64,000 nucleotides of DNA from Nesterenkonia halotolerans (GTDB taxonomy: Bacteria; Actinomycetota; Actinomycetes; Actinomycetales; Micrococcaceae): assembly GCF_014874065.1 (NCBI RefSeq), contig NZ_JADBEE010000001.1, positions 744,001-808,000 of the forward strand, read 5' to 3'. The notes under the pieces were generated by a model. The model worked only from the letters and a program-made list of their open reading frames with translations. It did no database searches and was not told the DNA's origin. A program made the position numbers and the translations under genes. Every line of letters begins with the position of its first letter. Within the stretch, counting starts at the first letter, position 1. Positions 10,601-21,753 of the stretch are shown here, in pieces.

Positions 10601-12236
10601 GGTTGGTCACCTGGGCGAAGGTCTGCACGAAGTAGTCGAAGAGCAGCCGCGGGCGGTCGGCGAGGACCGCGATCGGGGTGTCGGTGCCCATCGCGCCCAG
10701 CGGCTCGGCGCCGGCGGTGGCCATCGGGCCGATCAGGATGCGCAGCTCCTCGTGGGTGTAGCCGAAGGTCTGCTGGCGCAGCCGCACGGATTCCGGGGGG
10801 TGGCGCACATGCAGACGTTCCGGAAGGTCTGCGAGCTCGACCAGGTTGTCCTTCACCCAGTCAGCCCACGGTGCGGAGGAGGCCAGGTCCGCCTTGATCT
10901 CCTCATCTTCGATGATGCGCCCCTCGACCGTGTCGAGCAGGAGCATCATGCCCGGGGCGACCCGGCCCTTGCGCACGATCGAGGAGGGCTCCAGGTCGAT
11001 GACGCCGACCTCGGAGGACATGACGACCAGACCGTCATCGGTGACCCAGTAGCGCGCCGGGCGCAGGCCGTTGCGGTCGAGCATGGCGCCGACCTGCTGA
11101 CCGTCGGTGAAGGCGATGGCCGCCGGACCGTCCCATGCCTCCATGAGCTGGGCGTGGTACTGGTAGAAGGCGCGCAGACCCGGGTCCATGGTCTCGTGGT
11201 TCTCCCAGGCCTCCGGGATCATCATCCGCATGGCCTGAGCCAGCGGACGGCCCGAGAGCATCAGCAGCTCGGCGGCTTCATCGAAGCTGGTCGAGTCCGA
11301 GGCGCCGGGAGTGCAGATCGGGAAGAGCGACTCGGGGTCCTCCCCCAGGAGCTCAGACGCCATCATGGACTGCCGCGCGCGCATCCAGTTCCGGTTGCCC
11401 TTGACCGTGTTGATCTCGCCGTTGTGCGCGATGTTGCGCAGCGGCTGGGCCAGCGGCCAGGACGGGAAGGTGTTCGTGGAGAAGCGGGAGTGGACGATGC
11501 CCAGCGTGGTCTTGAACCGCTCATCCGAGAGATCGGGGAAGAAGGGCTCCAGCTGCGCGGTGGTCAGCATGCCCTTATAGGTGATCGTCTTCGAGGACAG
11601 CGAGGGGAAGTAGACGCCCAGGCGGTTCTGGCCGCGCTTGCGCAGCCGCCAGCCGCGCTGGTCGAGCGAGCCCGAGGCGGAGTCCTGGAACTCGAAGGAG
11701 TCTTCGGCGGCGGCGCCGAGGAACACCTGGCGGAAGAAGGGCATGGATTCCTTGGCGAGCGTGCCGATCATGGAGGCGTCCACGGGGACGTCTCGCCAGC
11801 CCAGCACGTTCAGTCCCTGCTCGGTGGCGAGGTCTTCGAAGCTCGCGCACATGGTCTGCCGCTCGGCCTCAGACTGCGGCAGGAAGGCAGTCCCTGCGAG
11901 ATACTCCCCCGCCGGTGGAAGATCGAACTCGGTGACGGCGCGGAAGAACTCGTCCGGGATCTGGGTGAGCAGACCCGCGCCGTCGCCGGTGCCGACGTCG
12001 CCGCCCACTGCACCGCGGTGCTCGAGATTGCGCAGCGCCACCAGCGCGTGGTCCACGATGTCGTGTCCGGGGGTCCCCCGCAGGGTGGCGACGGCGGCCA
12101 TGCCGCAGTTCTCGTGCTCATTGGCAGGATCGTAGAGGCCGGCCTTCTCGGGGAAAGCGGCAAAGCGCTGATAGGGACTCGTGACCTTCAGCGCGTCTGC
12201 GCCGAGCGCTGCCTCGAATGATTCGAGAGTAGACAT
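7599..12236 (-). CDS. gltB: Glutamate synthase large subunit
   Basis: The large subunit of NADPH-dependent glutamate synthase (GOGAT) is the ammonium-assimilation partner of glutamine synthetase. In 1545 residues it has an N-terminal glutaminase domain whose expected mature N-terminus is C44 of NCGMAAVA (a propeptide of about 43 residues to be removed), the central and FMN-binding synthase domains, the 3Fe-4S motif [13 protein letters not shown] at about 1150-1165, and a C-terminal beta-helix of GXGXG type. The ATG at 12234-12236 follows AGGAAGGAAG; the frame continues to 12329 but without a better start. It is followed immediately by gltD. Confidence 0.97.
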   Translation of the reverse strand: MSTLESFEAALGADALKVTSPYQRFAAFPEKAGLYDPANEHENCGMAAVATLRGTPGHDIVDHALVALRNLEHRGAVGGDVGTGDGAGLLTQIPDEFFRAVTEFDLPPAGEYLAGTAFLPQSEAERQTMCASFEDLATEQGLNVLGWRDVPVDASMIGTLAKESMPFFRQVFLGAAAEDSFEFQDSASGSLDQRGWRLRKRGQNRLGVYFPSLSSKTITYKGMLTTAQLEPFFPDLSDERFKTTLGIVHSRFSTNTFPSWPLAQPLRNIAHNGEINTVKGNRNWMRARQSMMASELLGEDPESLFPICTPGASDSTSFDEAAELLMLSGRPLAQAMRMMIPEAWENHETMDPGLRAFYQYHAQLMEAWDGPAAIAFTDGQQVGAMLDRNGLRPARYWVTDDGLVVMSSEVGVIDLEPSSIVRKGRVAPGMMLLLDTVEGRIIEDEEIKADLASSAPWADWVKDNLVELADLPERLHVRHPPESVRLRQQTFGYTHEELRILIGPMATAGAEPLGAMGTDTPIAVLADRPRLLFDYFVQTFAQVTNPPLDAIREELVTSLGLHIGPSGNLLSNEQVRSQQVALDFPVINNDELAKIANIRNDDGAKIALKVRALYRAGSREEELRQRIREICEKVSAAVNRGVSYIVISDRDSNAQWAPIPSLLMLSAIHHHLLKSANRTRVSLVVEAGDVREVHHVACLIGYGAAAVNPYLAMETAEDMVRRSEISGVSEEQAVHNLLTALGKGVLKIMSKMGISTVASYCGAQTFEAVGLAQNVVDQYFSGTHSPMGGVGLDVLCDETLQRHSRAYPADGNDLGRGDELEIGGEYQWRREGPPHLFNPQTVFKLQHSTKTRRYDIFKQYTKSVDDQSEALLTLRGLFKLTAQREPVPIEEVESVGEIVKRFNTGAMSYGSISQEAHETLAIAMNRLGGRSNTGEGGEHPARLEDPERRSAVKQIASGRFGVTSQYLTHADDLQIKMAQGAKPGEGGQLMGKKVYPWVAETRHSTPGVALVSPPPHHDIYSIEDLAQLIFDLKRANTGARVHVKLVSLHGVGTVAAGVTKAKADVVLISGHDGGTGASPLNSLKHAGTPWELGLAEAQQTLMLNGLRERVTVQVDGQLKTGRDVVIAALLGAEEYGFATAPLVVSGCIMMRVCHLDTCPVGVATQNPLLRERYTGKADHVVNFFEFIAQEVREYLAELGFRSLDEAIGHIDSLNMDDAKRHWKSAGLNLGAVLDGYDPNDPITASMLRRTRGQDHELEKHFDMGLIELAGSAITHGEKVQIEKKVINTDRSVGTMLGHEVTKAQGLKTLENNTIVVELTGEAGQSLGAFLPHGITLHLAGDANDYVGKGLSGGRIIAHPDPTAPFVAEKNVIAGNVIGYGATAGEMFLRGQVGERFLVRNSGATAVVEGIGDHGCEYMTGGQALILGPTGRNFGAGMSGGTAFVLDFDDQRMNSQAQRNGDLLLLEPDEEDRGIIGDLLRRHHEETGSAVAQALLNDPEKTYARITKVLPRDYDAVLRARSSALDEGLDPDGDAAWQKILEATRG

Positions 12237-12497
12237 GACGGTCTTCCTTCCTCCGCATGCGGACGTTTCATGGGGAGGGGACGTCTTCGGCCCCTTCGTG
12301 ATACACGGAGTCTGGGACCATTCTCCCAATTTCAGCGGGACTGTGCGTCCTGCTCGGAAAAAGTCTCCAGCGGATCCGTCGGTCTTCTGTCCTGCGTGGC
12401 GCAGTCAGGCTGTGACCCTGCGCTGCTCGGGTGTGTCCCGGCGCTCGGTGCTCAAGCGGTGCGGATTGGTCGGCGCACCGTCTTCGTCGTCATCCCG
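12237..12497. other. Gene-free segment upstream of gltB
   Basis: This is the leader and promoter region of gltB together with the space below lgt. Apart from the gltB ribosome site (AGGAAGGAAG) and the hairpin next to it at 12498-12537, I see no gene, repeat or convincing promoter hexamers. Confidence 0.5.
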
Positions 12498-12537
12498 CTG
12501 GTGGGCAGGGGATGCCCCAATCCTCCTGCCAGCCCAC
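12498..12537 (-). terminator. Hairpin after lgt
   Basis: GGCAGG (12504-12509) pairs with CCTGCC (12525-12530), with alternative outer GTGGGC/GCCCAC pairing (12501-12506 with 12532-12537). It starts about 20 bases past the lgt stop and probably ends the rib-his-trp-lgt run before the gltB promoter. No T-run follows. Confidence 0.45.
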
Positions 12538-12556
12538 AGCCGTTGCAAGTTCGATC

Positions 12557-13708
12557 TCAGGATTTGGGACGGTCTTGTTCGGCGGGGCTGGAGGATTCAG
12601 CTGGGCGATCAGACTCGTTCGGGGGCAGATCGGACTCCTCCGACTCCCCTGGACGCTCCTCGGCTGCCGCGGCGCTGCGCTCCTTCGTGGTGGAGGCGGC
12701 GTCGTCGTTCTCCTCGCCGATCAGGACGCTGTGGTCCTCTGCTCCGCGGGGCCCCTGGCCGGGCCGGTAGATCTCCAGCTCCTCGGCCAGCGCGACCTCG
12801 GTGCGCGGACGGCGGGTCCAGAGCCAGATGAGCATGCCCAGGGCGAGGATGAAGAGGAACACTGACATCCACATGTTGAGTCGCCATTCGAGGCCGAAGA
12901 TGTCGATCCACTGGGTGGACTTCGTCATCTCGTCCACGCGCAGGGACTCGACCCAGAAGCGACCCAGGGCGTAGTAGGCCACATAGGTCCATGCGAGCAG
13001 ACCCTGCTTGACGGCGAAGCGGCGATAGAGCGCGATGAGCAGGAAGAAGCCCACCAGGTTCCAGATGCTCTCGTAGAGGAAGGTCGGGTGGAAGAGCGTG
13101 TCCTCGCCGGCACCGAGCGGGGGCGCCTGGTGGCGCTGAGAGGTGTCGATCTCCAGGCCCCAGGGAAGATTGGTGGGGCCGCCGTAGAGCTCCTGGTTGA
13201 ACCAGTTGCCCCAGCGACCGATGGCCTGCGCGAGCAGCACGCCAGGGACGAGCGCATCGGCGAAGGCGCCGAACTTCATCCCGTAGCGGCGGCAGGCGAA
13301 CCAGACGCCGACGCTGCCCAGGGCCACTGCACCGACGATGCCGAGGCCGCCGAGCCAGACCTGCGGAATCAGCGACAGATCGCCGTCCTCCCCGAAGTAG
13401 GCGTCGGGAGAGGTGAACACGTGATAGAGCCTGCCGCCGATGATGCCGAGCAGCACGGCCCAGATCAGTGCATCAAAGACGTTCTCCGGCTGTCCTCCGC
13501 GCGACTTCCAGAGTCGACTGGCGACGAAGTACGCCGCGAGGATGCCCAGGCCGATGGCCAGCCCGTAGAAGCCGATCTGGAACGGGCCGACGAGGTCGAT
13601 CCCGTCGGTCGGCGGGGCGGGAAAGGCGGCAGTGATCTGGGCCCCCGCTGGCGCGGCGGCTTCCACGACGGTCTGCAGCGCGCTGACCGGACTGGAGGTG
13701 TGAGACAC
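12557..13708 (-). CDS. lgt: Prolipoprotein diacylglyceryl transferase
   Basis: Lgt is an inner-membrane enzyme that transfers diacylglycerol from phosphatidylglycerol to the lipobox cysteine of prolipoproteins. Signature stretches GGRLYHVFTS, IGRWGNWFNQELYGGP and HPTFLYESIWNL are present among about seven membrane segments. The GTG at 13706-13708 has GAGAGGA just upstream and is preferred to a TTG five codons earlier. The last 70 or so residues form an acidic Ser/Glu/Pro-rich tail that most Lgt proteins lack but actinobacterial ones often have. It is the last gene of the trp run, 80 bp after trpA. Confidence 0.96.
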   Translation of the reverse strand: MSHTSSPVSALQTVVEAAAPAGAQITAAFPAPPTDGIDLVGPFQIGFYGLAIGLGILAAYFVASRLWKSRGGQPENVFDALIWAVLLGIIGGRLYHVFTSPDAYFGEDGDLSLIPQVWLGGLGIVGAVALGSVGVWFACRRYGMKFGAFADALVPGVLLAQAIGRWGNWFNQELYGGPTNLPWGLEIDTSQRHQAPPLGAGEDTLFHPTFLYESIWNLVGFFLLIALYRRFAVKQGLLAWTYVAYYALGRFWVESLRVDEMTKSTQWIDIFGLEWRLNMWMSVFLFILALGMLIWLWTRRPRTEVALAEELEIYRPGQGPRGAEDHSVLIGEENDDAASTTKERSAAAAEERPGESEESDLPPNESDRPAESSSPAEQDRPKS

Positions 13709-13788
13709 GGTGTCCTCTCGCAATGATGATTCGCCAGAACGACGCCGGAGCGCTGACCTGGCTGATTCGTGATCCGGTGCAGTCTATG

Positions 13789-14625
13789 TCATCGAGGGAC
13801 GCCGGCTCCGGTGAGCTCGGCAGTCAGCTCCGCAACTGCTTCAGGTCCGCCGTCGCGCAGTGCGACGACGAGCGCGGTGCCGACGATGACACCGTCGGCG
13901 TAGCGACCGATCTCCTCGACATGGGAGCGGGTGGAGACGCCCAGGCCCACGCAGACCCGTTCGGCTCCGGCGCTCTTGGCCGCCGCGACCACGCGTTCCG
14001 CGGCGTCGGACACCTGATCCCGGGCACCGGTCACGCCCATCACCGAGACCCCGTAGACGAAGCCGCGGGAGGCGGCGACGATCTTCTCCACGCGCTCAGT
14101 CGAGGAGGACGGGGCCGTCAGGAAGACCCGATCCAACCCATGACGATCCGTGGCGGCGATCCACTCGCCGGCCTCATCGGGGATGAGGTCCGGGGTGATC
14201 GCGCCCGCTCCCCCGGCAGCCGCGAGACGGCTGGCGAACTCCTCGGCGCCCATGCGGTCGATCAGGTTGTAATAGGTCATCACCAGCACTGCGGCGTCGG
14301 TGGCCTCGACCACTGCCTCCACGATCTCGAAGACCTCCGGGAGGCGGAACCCGCGAGCGAGGACCTCCGTGGTGGCCTGCTGGATCACCGGACCGTCCAT
14401 GACGGGATCCGAATAGGGAACACCGATCTCGATGACGTCGGCGCCGTTGCGGGCCAGCTCGATGGCCGCCGCGATCGAGGTGTCCTTGTCCGGGTACCCG
14501 GCGGGCAGGTAGCCCACGAAGGCGGCGCGTCCCTGGGCACGCGCCGCCTCGATGGCGCGCGCGGTCTTGGACGCGGTCATCGACGCCTGTGCGCCGGGCT
14601 GCGCCGGAGTGGCTTCGGTGCTCAT
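13789..14625 (-). CDS. trpA: Tryptophan synthase alpha subunit
   Basis: TrpA cleaves indole-3-glycerol phosphate to indole and glyceraldehyde 3-phosphate and channels indole to TrpB. The 278-residue TIM barrel has the catalytic glutamate in [14 protein letters not shown] and aspartate in SDPVMDGP, then [11 protein letters not shown] and a phosphate-binding glycine segment near [12 protein letters not shown]. Its ATG overlaps the trpB stop (ATGA), so the pair is translationally coupled. Confidence 0.97.
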   Translation of the reverse strand: MSTEATPAQPGAQASMTASKTARAIEAARAQGRAAFVGYLPAGYPDKDTSIAAAIELARNGADVIEIGVPYSDPVMDGPVIQQATTEVLARGFRLPEVFEIVEAVVEATDAAVLVMTYYNLIDRMGAEEFASRLAAAGGAGAITPDLIPDEAGEWIAATDRHGLDRVFLTAPSSSTERVEKIVAASRGFVYGVSVMGVTGARDQVSDAAERVVAAAKSAGAERVCVGLGVSTRSHVEEIGRYADGVIVGTALVVALRDGGPEAVAELTAELTGAGVPR

Positions 14626-15941
14626 GCCTGAACTCCCGTCTCGGGTGCAGGAGATGGGCTCTCGTCACCGGTCTTGTCTGCGGTCTCGGTCTCGGCCACC
14701 GGGTCGTTCTCCTGGCCCGGAAGCATCCGGAACCATTCAGCGGCGGTCTCCACGTCCTTGTCCCCGCGTCCGGAGAGGTTGATCATGATGATCTTGCCCT
14801 CACCGTCCGCGCCCCAGCTGCGGGAGAGCCGGGCGGCGCCGGCCAGCGCGTGGGCGGACTCGATGGCGGGAATGATGCCCTCGGTGCGGCACAGCGATTC
14901 GAAGGAGGACATGCATTCGGTGTCGGTCACCGGTTCGTAGGTGGCGCGACCGGTCTCAGCCAGATAGGCGTGCTCCGGGCCGACGGAAGGATAGTCCAAT
15001 CCGGCGGAGATCGAATGCGAGTCCACCGTCTGTCCATCCTCGTCCTGCATCAGGTAGGACCGCGCGCCATGGAGCACGCCGGAGCGGCCCAGCGTGATCG
15101 CCGAGGCGTGCCGACCGGTCTCGACCCCGTCGCCTCCGGCCTCGAAGCCGTAGAGCGCGACCTCGGGGTCATCGAGGAACCCGTGGAAGAGGCCCATCGC
15201 GTTGGAGCCGCCGCCCACGCAGGCCGCGACCACATCGGGAAGGCGTCCCTCCATGGAGAGGATCTGCTCGCGCGCCTCCTCGCCGATGACCTGGTGGAAC
15301 CAGCGGACCATCTCAGGGAACGGGTGTGGGCCGGCGACCGTGCCGAGCAGGTAGTGGGTGTTCTCCACCGAGGCGACCCAGTCGCGCAGCGCCTCATTGA
15401 TGGCGTCCTTGAGCGTCTGCGCGCCGTGGTCCACCGGGACCACCTCTGCCCCGAGCAGGCGCATGCGCGCGACGTTGAGCGCCTGCCGCTTGGTGTCTGC
15501 CGAGCCCATATAGACCACGCAGTCCATGCCCATCAAGGCGGCCGCGGTGGCCGTGGCCACACCGTGCTGGCCGGCACCGGTCTCGGCGATCAGCCGGGTC
15601 TTGCCCATGCGCTGCGCCAGGAGCGCCTGTCCGAGGACGTTGTTGATCTTGTGCGAACCGGTGTGGTTGAGGTCCTCGCGCTTGAGGAAGATCCGGGCGC
15701 GACCAGCCTGGGCGGCGAAGCGGGGGACCTCGGTCAGCAGTGAGGGTCGTCCGGTGTAGTCCCGGCCGAGGCGCTGGAACTCGGCGATGAAGGAAGGATC
15801 TTCCTTGGCGTCACGGAAGGTGCGTTCCACCTCATCGAGGGCCGCGACCAGTGATTCCGGCATCCAGCGGCCACCGAAGTTCCCGAAGTAGGGACCCTCG
15901 TGGTCGCGGTATTTCTGGGTCTCCTCAGCGGGAGCACTCAT
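14622..15941 (-). CDS. trpB: Tryptophan synthase beta subunit
   Basis: TrpB is the PLP enzyme that joins indole and serine to form tryptophan. Over 439 residues it shows the start region [14 protein letters not shown], the PLP lysine in [28 protein letters not shown] and the phosphate-binding GGGSNAMG. A hydrophilic C-terminal tail of about 35 residues extends past the conserved end. It lies 9 bp after trpC and overlaps trpA. Confidence 0.97.
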   Translation of the reverse strand: MSAPAEETQKYRDHEGPYFGNFGGRWMPESLVAALDEVERTFRDAKEDPSFIAEFQRLGRDYTGRPSLLTEVPRFAAQAGRARIFLKREDLNHTGSHKINNVLGQALLAQRMGKTRLIAETGAGQHGVATATAAALMGMDCVVYMGSADTKRQALNVARMRLLGAEVVPVDHGAQTLKDAINEALRDWVASVENTHYLLGTVAGPHPFPEMVRWFHQVIGEEAREQILSMEGRLPDVVAACVGGGSNAMGLFHGFLDDPEVALYGFEAGGDGVETGRHASAITLGRSGVLHGARSYLMQDEDGQTVDSHSISAGLDYPSVGPEHAYLAETGRATYEPVTDTECMSSFESLCRTEGIIPAIESAHALAGAARLSRSWGADGEGKIIMINLSGRGDKDVETAAEWFRMLPGQENDPVAETETADKTGDESPSPAPETGVQA

Positions 15942-15950
15942 GGTCTCTCC

Positions 15951-16763
15951 TCAGTGTTCGTGGACAAGACTCGCGGTACGGAAGCGACGCAGGGCCTCTG
16001 CGGGCTCCCCGTCCCTGACCAGGGCCTCTCCGACCAGCACGGCGTCGGCGCCTTCCAGCGCGTAGTCCGCGACGACGGCGGGGCCGGTGACGCCGGACTC
16101 GGCGATCCGCACCACATCGGCGGGAAGGTGACGCGCCATCGTGGCGTAATGGGCGACGTCGACCTCCAGGGTCTTCAGATTGCGCACGTTGACTCCGACG
16201 ATCTTGGCCCCGGCAGCCACTGCCCGGGAGATCTCCTCTTCAGTATGCGCCTCGACGAGCGCCTCCATGCCCAGCTCGTGGGTCAGTGCGAGGAAGCGGG
16301 CGAGTGTCTCGTCATCGAGCGCGGCGACGATGAGCAGCACCAGGTCCGCCCCATGCGCGCGAGCTTCGTGGAACTGGTACTCATCGACCATGAAGTCCTT
16401 GCGCAGCACGGGGAGCTGAACGGCGGCTCGGACGGCGTCGAGGTCCGCCAGGCTTCCCTTGAAGCGTCGTCCCTCGGTGAGCACGCTGATCACAGCGGCC
16501 CCACCGGTCTGGTAGGCGCGCGCCAGAATGGCCGGATCGGGGATCTCGGCCAGCTCACCCTTCGAGGGCGAGGACCGCTTGACCTCAGCGATGATCCGGA
16601 CGCCCTGGGGATCGCTGCGCCCCGCGGTCAGCGCGGCATGCGCATCGAGTGCGGGGGCCGCTGCGGCGGCACGAGCGACGATCTCCTCGAACGGGACCGC
16701 ACTCCGACGCTCCTCGAGGTCCTCGCGGACTCCGGCGATGATCGAATCGAGAACGCTCACCAT
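15951..16763 (-). CDS. trpC: Indole-3-glycerol phosphate synthase
   Basis: TrpC closes the indole ring, converting carboxyphenylaminodeoxyribulose phosphate to indole-3-glycerol phosphate. The 270-residue barrel shows [44 protein letters not shown] and [14 protein letters not shown], all hallmarks of the family, and AESGVTGPA near the end. It follows the HGxxPAAW gene directly (stop and start are adjacent) and precedes trpB. No trpF or trpD is fused or nearby. Confidence 0.97.
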   Translation of the reverse strand: MVSVLDSIIAGVREDLEERRSAVPFEEIVARAAAAAPALDAHAALTAGRSDPQGVRIIAEVKRSSPSKGELAEIPDPAILARAYQTGGAAVISVLTEGRRFKGSLADLDAVRAAVQLPVLRKDFMVDEYQFHEARAHGADLVLLIVAALDDETLARFLALTHELGMEALVEAHTEEEISRAVAAGAKIVGVNVRNLKTLEVDVAHYATMARHLPADVVRIAESGVTGPAVVADYALEGADAVLVGEALVRDGEPAEALRRFRTASLVHEH

Positions 16764-17144
16764 TCAGTGCGCGGCGGTCTCGGGCCGCCGCTTGTCCTTG
16801 CTGCTTCGGGAGTTGTCCGCATTGGCGGGGCCCTGGTGATCGCGGGCGCTCTCGTGCTCGCTGATGACCTTCTTGGCGTCCATCTCCACGCCGTAGCCCT
16901 TGGCCTTGAGCACCAGGCCCAGGACGATGGCCAGCGGGAGGAAGAGGATCGAGATCCAGACCAGCACCCAGACCTGGGTCACCATGCCGATGCCGGCGAT
17001 GATCGAGCCCACCATGATGCAGATGCTCAGCGACCAGGCGGCGGGGGTGGAGCCGTGACCGATGTGATCGTGATGGATGTACTCGTCATCCACCTTCTCG
17101 CCGGGTGCCGGCTCGGTGTCGCGCAAAGCTGAGGTGGTGCTCAT
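16764..17144 (-). CDS. HGxxPAAW family membrane protein
   Basis: A 126-residue membrane protein of unknown function that actinobacteria keep inside the trp operon. It has the family signature HGSTPAAW at about residues 30-37 and two hydrophobic segments (about 38-58 and 63-85), with charged cytoplasm-type ends. It sits between the Trp-associated membrane gene and trpC with zero spacing to trpC. Conservation of position suggests a link to tryptophan or chorismate metabolism, but nothing in the sequence shows activity. Confidence 0.88.
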   Translation of the reverse strand: MSTTSALRDTEPAPGEKVDDEYIHHDHIGHGSTPAAWSLSICIMVGSIIAGIGMVTQVWVLVWISILFLPLAIVLGLVLKAKGYGVEMDAKKVISEHESARDHQGPANADNSRSSKDKRRPETAAH

Positions 17145-17277
17145 CCTGGTCCTCTCTGGAACGTGCTTCAGTGCTCATTCAGTCTGCTGACCATTCTGCC
17201 ACGTATGGCCCTCAGTCGCGGTCGGTGACGACGTCGGGTGACGCGGAGTCACCGGCCGAAGAATCCGCAGGAGCCGC

Positions 17278-18012
17278 TCAGCGCCGGGAGTCGGTGGGGT
17301 CCTCGCCGTCGGAGAGCCCGTCCCAGAGGTCGAACTCGTCCGGGTCGGTGTCGCGACCGCTGCGGGTCTGCGAGCCTGAGCCGGCGGCCGTGCCCGGACC
17401 ATGTTCCCCGGCGGGGCCTTCGTGGGCTCGCTGCTCGACGCCGGCATCGGATCCTGAGACCTGGTACTTGCGCGACTGGCGATCCGGCCAGCGGTGGGAG
17501 AGCAGCAGCAGCGCGAGCGCCGCGACGAGCAGCAGCAGCGCGCCGGCGAAGCCCAGCCAGACGGCCCCGGAGAGCTCGTAGCTCTGCGCCTCGGCGGTGG
17601 TCCCGGTGATCTCCCCGAGCGCAGTGGCGGCGGTGGATGCGGTGTCGGCGAGCACGGCACGGACGGAGAGCAGAACGATGATCGAAGCACCGAAGAGCAC
17701 CGACCCGATCAGCACCCTCCCGATCAGCTTCGCTATCGAGACTGCCAGTCCGGCGGCGAGACCGACCAGCCCCATGGCGGTGACGGTGTCGACCAGGTCC
17801 GCCCCGGAGATCTCCACCTCTTGGACGGCAGAGGTGGCGCCGAGCCCGGTGGCGGTCACCCAGGTCATGGTCGAGGAGATCAGCAGCAGCGCCCCGCCGA
17901 GGAGAGTCGTCCAGACCACGGTGCGTCGGGTCAGTGCGCGCCGGAGTCGGGCGGACCATGCTTCTGGGCCGGGCTGTGCGCCCTGGGGTTCGGGCGTCGT
18001 GGTCTCACTCAT
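17278..18012 (-). CDS. Trp operon-associated membrane protein
   Basis: This 244-residue protein matches the actinobacterial Trp-region conserved membrane family. It has four hydrophobic segments (roughly residues 32-50, 75-95, 98-118 and 150-172), a first helix in the context TVVWTTLLGGALLLISS followed by TMTWVT, and a long acidic, disordered C-terminus rich in Gly, Ser and Asp. It overlaps the trpE stop by 4 bases. The function is unknown; transport of a pathway metabolite has been guessed for the family but nothing here tests it. Confidence 0.85.
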   Translation of the reverse strand: MSETTTPEPQGAQPGPEAWSARLRRALTRRTVVWTTLLGGALLLISSTMTWVTATGLGATSAVQEVEISGADLVDTVTAMGLVGLAAGLAVSIAKLIGRVLIGSVLFGASIIVLLSVRAVLADTASTAATALGEITGTTAEAQSYELSGAVWLGFAGALLLLVAALALLLLSHRWPDRQSRKYQVSGSDAGVEQRAHEGPAGEHGPGTAAGSGSQTRSGRDTDPDEFDLWDGLSDGEDPTDSRR

Positions 18013-19616
18013 GTGTGCTCCAGTCGGTCGGCGGCCAGCACGGCGCGCAGCGGAGCGGCGGCCTTGTTCACGGTCTCCAGGCGTTCGGCGTCGTTCTCGG
18101 AGTCCGCCACGATCCCGCCGCCAGCCTGCACATAGGCGCGTCCGTTCTTCAGCAGCGCCGAGCGGATGGCGATGGCGGCGTCCATGCGGCCGGACAGGTC
18201 GAAGTAGCCCACCACTCCCCCGTAGATGCCGCGCCTCGTCGGCTCCCAGGCGTCGAGCAGCTGCAGTGCCCGCGGCTTGGGCGCTCCGGAGAGGGTCCCG
18301 GCAGGGAAGGTCGCCGCCAGGACGTCATAGGCGCTGTACTCGCTGGCCAGCTCTCCCTGCACGTGGCTGGTCAGGTGCATCACGTGGCTGAAGCGCTCGA
18401 CTGCCATGAACTGCGTGACCTGCACCGAGCCGGGCACGCACACCTTGGCCAGATCGTTGCGCGCGAGGTCCACGAGCATGATGTGCTCGGCGCGCTCCTT
18501 CTGGTCCGCCAGCAGATCCTCGGCGAGCTCGGCGTCCTGGCGCGGTGTCTCTCCGCGCGGCCGGGTGCCGGCGATCGGGTGGGTGACCACCGTGGTGTCC
18601 TCCACGGTGACCAGCGCTTCAGGCGAGGCCCCGACCAGCTGGTAGGGCTCGCCGTCGGGGGTCTCGAAGTGCATGAGGTACATGTAGGGGCTCGGGTTGA
18701 GCAGGCGCAGCATCCGGTAGACCGCCAGTGCGTCCACCTCTGTGTCGACCTCGAATCGTCGCGAGACCACGATCTGGAACACCTCGCCGTCGACGATCGC
18801 CTGCTTGGCCTTGGTGAGCGTCGCCAGGTATTCGTTCTCGTCCCAGGCATGCGCGACGCGCTCCTGGAGGTCCCGCTCGACGGCGGCGCCCCAGTCTCGC
18901 TCGGCGGTCGAGATCACGGGGGCCACAGGCTCGGCGAGCTTGGCGGCCATGTCGTGCAGCCGGGACACAGCGTCGGAGTAGGCTCCCTCGACTCCGGTGT
19001 CGAGGCCGTCGAAGTTGATCGCGTTGGCGACCAGCGTCACGGTCCCGTCCCGGTTGTCATGGACCGCAAGGTCCGAGACCAGGTTCATGGCCATCTCGGG
19101 CACATGAAGATCATCTCTGGGCGGGTTCGGCAGCTTCTCCCAGTGGCGGATCACGTCCCATCCGGCGTAGCCGACCAGCCCGGAGGTCAGATGCGGAAGC
19201 TCCTCGATGAAGGGACGGCCTGGGGTCGTGCGCTCCGCGCCCACCGCAGTGTCGCGGGCAGTCCCGGCGAGGAAGGTGAGCGTATCGCGCAGCACATCCG
19301 CAGTGGTGCCGTGCAGCGGGGTCCCCTGGGGCGGCTTCCCCATCCAGTGCGCTGCACCGTCCTTCTCGCTGAGCGTGGCCGAGGAACGCACACCGATGAA
19401 GGAATGGCGGGACCAGGCGGCGCCCGGCGCCGCGGATTCCATCAGGAAGGTGCCCGGGCGCGCGGAGCCGGCGGAGTCGGTGGCCAGCGCCCGGTAGATG
19501 CTCAACGGGGTGTGCGCGTCCGCGAGCAGGGTCATGGTCACCGGGATGACACGGTGATCCTGGGCAAGGTCGAGGAACTGTTCCCGAGTGGGCACCACAG
19601 TGCCGAGGTCATGCAT
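18009..19616 (-). CDS. trpE: Anthranilate synthase component I
   Basis: TrpE converts chorismate to anthranilate with ammonia supplied by component II (TrpG), which is not in this window. The 535-residue product contains FLMESAAPG near the N-terminus, corresponding to the tryptophan feedback site (LLES) of the family, and the chorismate-binding core [27 protein letters not shown] and [16 protein letters not shown]. Its ATG overlaps the end of hisI by 8 bases, so there is no room for a separate trp attenuator; expression must come from upstream or from a promoter within hisI. Confidence 0.96.
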   Translation of the reverse strand: MHDLGTVVPTREQFLDLAQDHRVIPVTMTLLADAHTPLSIYRALATDSAGSARPGTFLMESAAPGAAWSRHSFIGVRSSATLSEKDGAAHWMGKPPQGTPLHGTTADVLRDTLTFLAGTARDTAVGAERTTPGRPFIEELPHLTSGLVGYAGWDVIRHWEKLPNPPRDDLHVPEMAMNLVSDLAVHDNRDGTVTLVANAINFDGLDTGVEGAYSDAVSRLHDMAAKLAEPVAPVISTAERDWGAAVERDLQERVAHAWDENEYLATLTKAKQAIVDGEVFQIVVSRRFEVDTEVDALAVYRMLRLLNPSPYMYLMHFETPDGEPYQLVGASPEALVTVEDTTVVTHPIAGTRPRGETPRQDAELAEDLLADQKERAEHIMLVDLARNDLAKVCVPGSVQVTQFMAVERFSHVMHLTSHVQGELASEYSAYDVLAATFPAGTLSGAPKPRALQLLDAWEPTRRGIYGGVVGYFDLSGRMDAAIAIRSALLKNGRAYVQAGGGIVADSENDAERLETVNKAAAPLRAVLAADRLEHT

Positions 19617-20040
19617 GGGTGATCTCCCGTCCGGTGAAGCAGGTGGGGGTGCCGGTGTGGCAGGCGGGGCCCGTCTGCTCCACCTTCATCAGCACGGTGT
19701 CGCCATCGCAGTCCAGCGCGAGGGAGACCACGTGCTGGACATTGCCCGAGGTGGCTCCCTTGCGCCAGAGCTCACCGCGCGAGCGGGAGAAGTACACGCC
19801 CTGGCGCGTTGCCAGCGTGATGCCCAGCGCCTCGGAGTTCATCCAGGCCAGCATCAGGACCTCATGGGAGTCGGCATCCTGGGTGATCACCGGGACCAGG
19901 CCATCGGCGTTGAAGCGCACCGCGTCCAGGACCGATTCAGGCAGGCTCCCTGCAGGCACGGCGCCTTCCGGTGCTGCAGATCCAGGTGCTGCGGATCCAG
20001 ATGCTGTTGAGCCGGGGTCGGTGGAGTCGGCGGTGCTCAT
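19609..20040 (-). CDS. hisI: Phosphoribosyl-AMP cyclohydrolase
   Basis: HisI opens the adenine ring of phosphoribosyl-AMP in histidine synthesis and needs zinc. The catalytic core begins near [20 protein letters not shown] and holds WMNSEAL, the zinc region LDCDGDTVL and [14 protein letters not shown] take the ATG at 20038-20040, which has GAGG six bases upstream; an in-frame ATG at 20052 overlaps the hisF stop (ATGA) and is the alternative. Residues 1-30 are Ala/Ser/Gly-rich and probably disordered. HisE is a separate gene here, not fused. Confidence 0.95.
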   Translation of the reverse strand: MSTADSTDPGSTASGSAAPGSAAPEGAVPAGSLPESVLDAVRFNADGLVPVITQDADSHEVLMLAWMNSEALGITLATRQGVYFSRSRGELWRKGATSGNVQHVVSLALDCDGDTVLMKVEQTGPACHTGTPTCFTGREITHA

Positions 20041-20048
20041 CGAAGTCC

Positions 20049-20813
20049 TCATCTCACCGGATAACCGGCAGAACGTATGGCGGTCTTGACCTGGGCGATC
20101 ATGTCATCCGGGCCGAAGTGGAACATGGAGGCCGCGAGGACCGCATCGGCTCCCGCAGCGATCGCGGGCGGGAAGTGCGCCGGCGTGCCGGCGCCGCCCG
20201 AGGCTATCAGCGGCACGGAGCTGACGGCCCGCACCGCGGCGATCATCTCGGTGTCGAAGCCGTCGCGAGTGCCGTCCGCGTCGATCGAGTTCAGCAGGAT
20301 CTCGCCCACGCCGCGCTCGGAAGCCTCGCGGCACCAGCTCAGCGCGTCGATGCCGGTCCCCTGCCGTCCGCCGTGGGTGGTGACCTCATAGCCCGACTCG
20401 GTCGCGGGGCTGCGCCGCGCGTCCAGGGACAGGACCAGGACCTGATTGCCGAAGCGAGCGACGATCTCGTTGATCACCTCGGGGCGGGACACCGCGGCGG
20501 TGTTGATGGAGACCTTGTCGGCTCCGGTACGCAGCAGCCGGTCCACGTCCACCGGTGAGCGGACTCCGCCGCCCACGGTCAGCGGGATGAACACCTCTTC
20601 GGCCGTGCGGGTGACCACATCGTAGGTGGTCTCGCGGTCGGCGGTGGAGGCGGTGACGTCCAGGAAGGTCAGCTCATCGGCGCCCGCGCGGTTGTAGCGG
20701 TGGGCAAGCTCCACCGGGTCCCCGGCGTCGCGGAGATTGGCAAAGTTGACTCCCTTGACCACGCGGCCCGCGTCGACGTCCAGGCACGGGATGACTCGGA
20801 CTGCCAGTGTCAT
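20049..20813 (-). CDS. hisF: Imidazole glycerol phosphate synthase cyclase subunit
   Basis: HisF joins ammonia from HisH to the PRFAR intermediate, yielding imidazole glycerol phosphate and AICAR. The 254-residue barrel has the catalytic aspartates in [11 protein letters not shown] and LVLSLDARR, the [10 protein letters not shown] phosphate site and [11 protein letters not shown]. The ATG follows GAGGTCACCG. hisH is not in this window; hisI follows with a 4-base overlap to its longer possible start. Confidence 0.97.
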   Translation of the reverse strand: MTLAVRVIPCLDVDAGRVVKGVNFANLRDAGDPVELAHRYNRAGADELTFLDVTASTADRETTYDVVTRTAEEVFIPLTVGGGVRSPVDVDRLLRTGADKVSINTAAVSRPEVINEIVARFGNQVLVLSLDARRSPATESGYEVTTHGGRQGTGIDALSWCREASERGVGEILLNSIDADGTRDGFDTEMIAAVRAVSSVPLIASGGAGTPAHFPPAIAAGADAVLAASMFHFGPDDMIAQVKTAIRSAGYPVR

Positions 20814-20827
20814 CGGTGACCTCGATC

Positions 20828-21679
20828 TCAGACGCGGCAGGCGTGGATGGAGGAGACCAGGATGGCGCGGGCTCCGAGGTCGTAGAGCTCATCCATCAGC
20901 TGGTTGGTCTTCTTGGCCGGGACCATGGAGCGCACGGCGACCCAGTTCTCATCGGCCAGCGGGGAGATGGTCGGTGACTCCAGGCCGGGAGTGATGGCGG
21001 CGGCCTGGGCGAGCAGGTCCCGGTGCACGTCGTAGTCCATCATCACGTACTGCCGCGCGACCAGCACGCCCTGCAGTCGGCGGATCAGCCGGTCAAGCCC
21101 CTCGGGGCGCTGGTCGCGTCCCGAGATCAGGATGGCCTCGGAGTCCATGATGGGCTCGCCGAAGGTCTCCATCCCGGCGGCCTTGAGCGTATTGCCGGTC
21201 TCCACGACGTCAGCGATGGCGTCTGCGACGCCGAGCCGCACGGAGGTCTCCACGGCACCGTCGAGGTGCACCACTTCGACGTCTGCCACGCCCTGGGACT
21301 CGAACCAGTGGGCGAGCAGGCCGTCATAGCTGGTGGCCACCCGGGTCCCGGCGAGGTCCGCCGCGCTGGTGAAGCGTCCGGCGGGTCCCGCCAGGCGGAA
21401 GGTCGACTTGCCGAAGCCCAGCCCCAGGACCTCCTCGGCCCCGTGATCGACCCGGGCGTCCTGGAACAGGTCACGCCCGGTCAGGCCGACGTCGAGGGTT
21501 CCGGCGCCCACATAGACGGCGATGTCGCGGGGGCGCAGGTAGAAGAACTCCACCTGGTTCTCCTCGTCGAGCATGACCAGTTCGCGCCGGTCGCGGCGCT
21601 GGACGTAGCCAGCCTCGGAGAGCATCTCCATGGCAGCCTCGGAGAGGGCACCCTTATTGGGAACAGCAATGCGCAGCAT
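20828..21679 (-). CDS. hisG: ATP phosphoribosyltransferase (long form)
   Basis: HisG starts histidine synthesis by joining ATP and PRPP and is the feedback-controlled step. At 283 residues it is the long form with a C-terminal regulatory domain (about 205-283), so it should not need HisZ. Motifs include [31 protein letters not shown] and [17 protein letters not shown] chose the ATG at 21677-21679; a TTG two codons earlier is less likely. It lies 74 bp after hisE and 14 bp before hisF. Confidence 0.96.
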   Translation of the reverse strand: MLRIAVPNKGALSEAAMEMLSEAGYVQRRDRRELVMLDEENQVEFFYLRPRDIAVYVGAGTLDVGLTGRDLFQDARVDHGAEEVLGLGFGKSTFRLAGPAGRFTSAADLAGTRVATSYDGLLAHWFESQGVADVEVVHLDGAVETSVRLGVADAIADVVETGNTLKAAGMETFGEPIMDSEAILISGRDQRPEGLDRLIRRLQGVLVARQYVMMDYDVHRDLLAQAAAITPGLESPTISPLADENWVAVRSMVPAKKTNQLMDELYDLGARAILVSSIHACRV

Positions 21680-21753
21680 AGTCAATCTCGTCTTTTCGTG
21701 TGCAGGTGATGGAGTGGTCGGCGATTCTTCTCAGCTGATGTCGGCGAGCGGAA

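Noticed and set aside
12181..12831. Overlapping plus-strand frames of 144-216 codons around the gltB-lgt gap
   Set aside because: They are Arg/Ser-rich, lack ribosome sites and run into the antisense strands of lgt or gltB.
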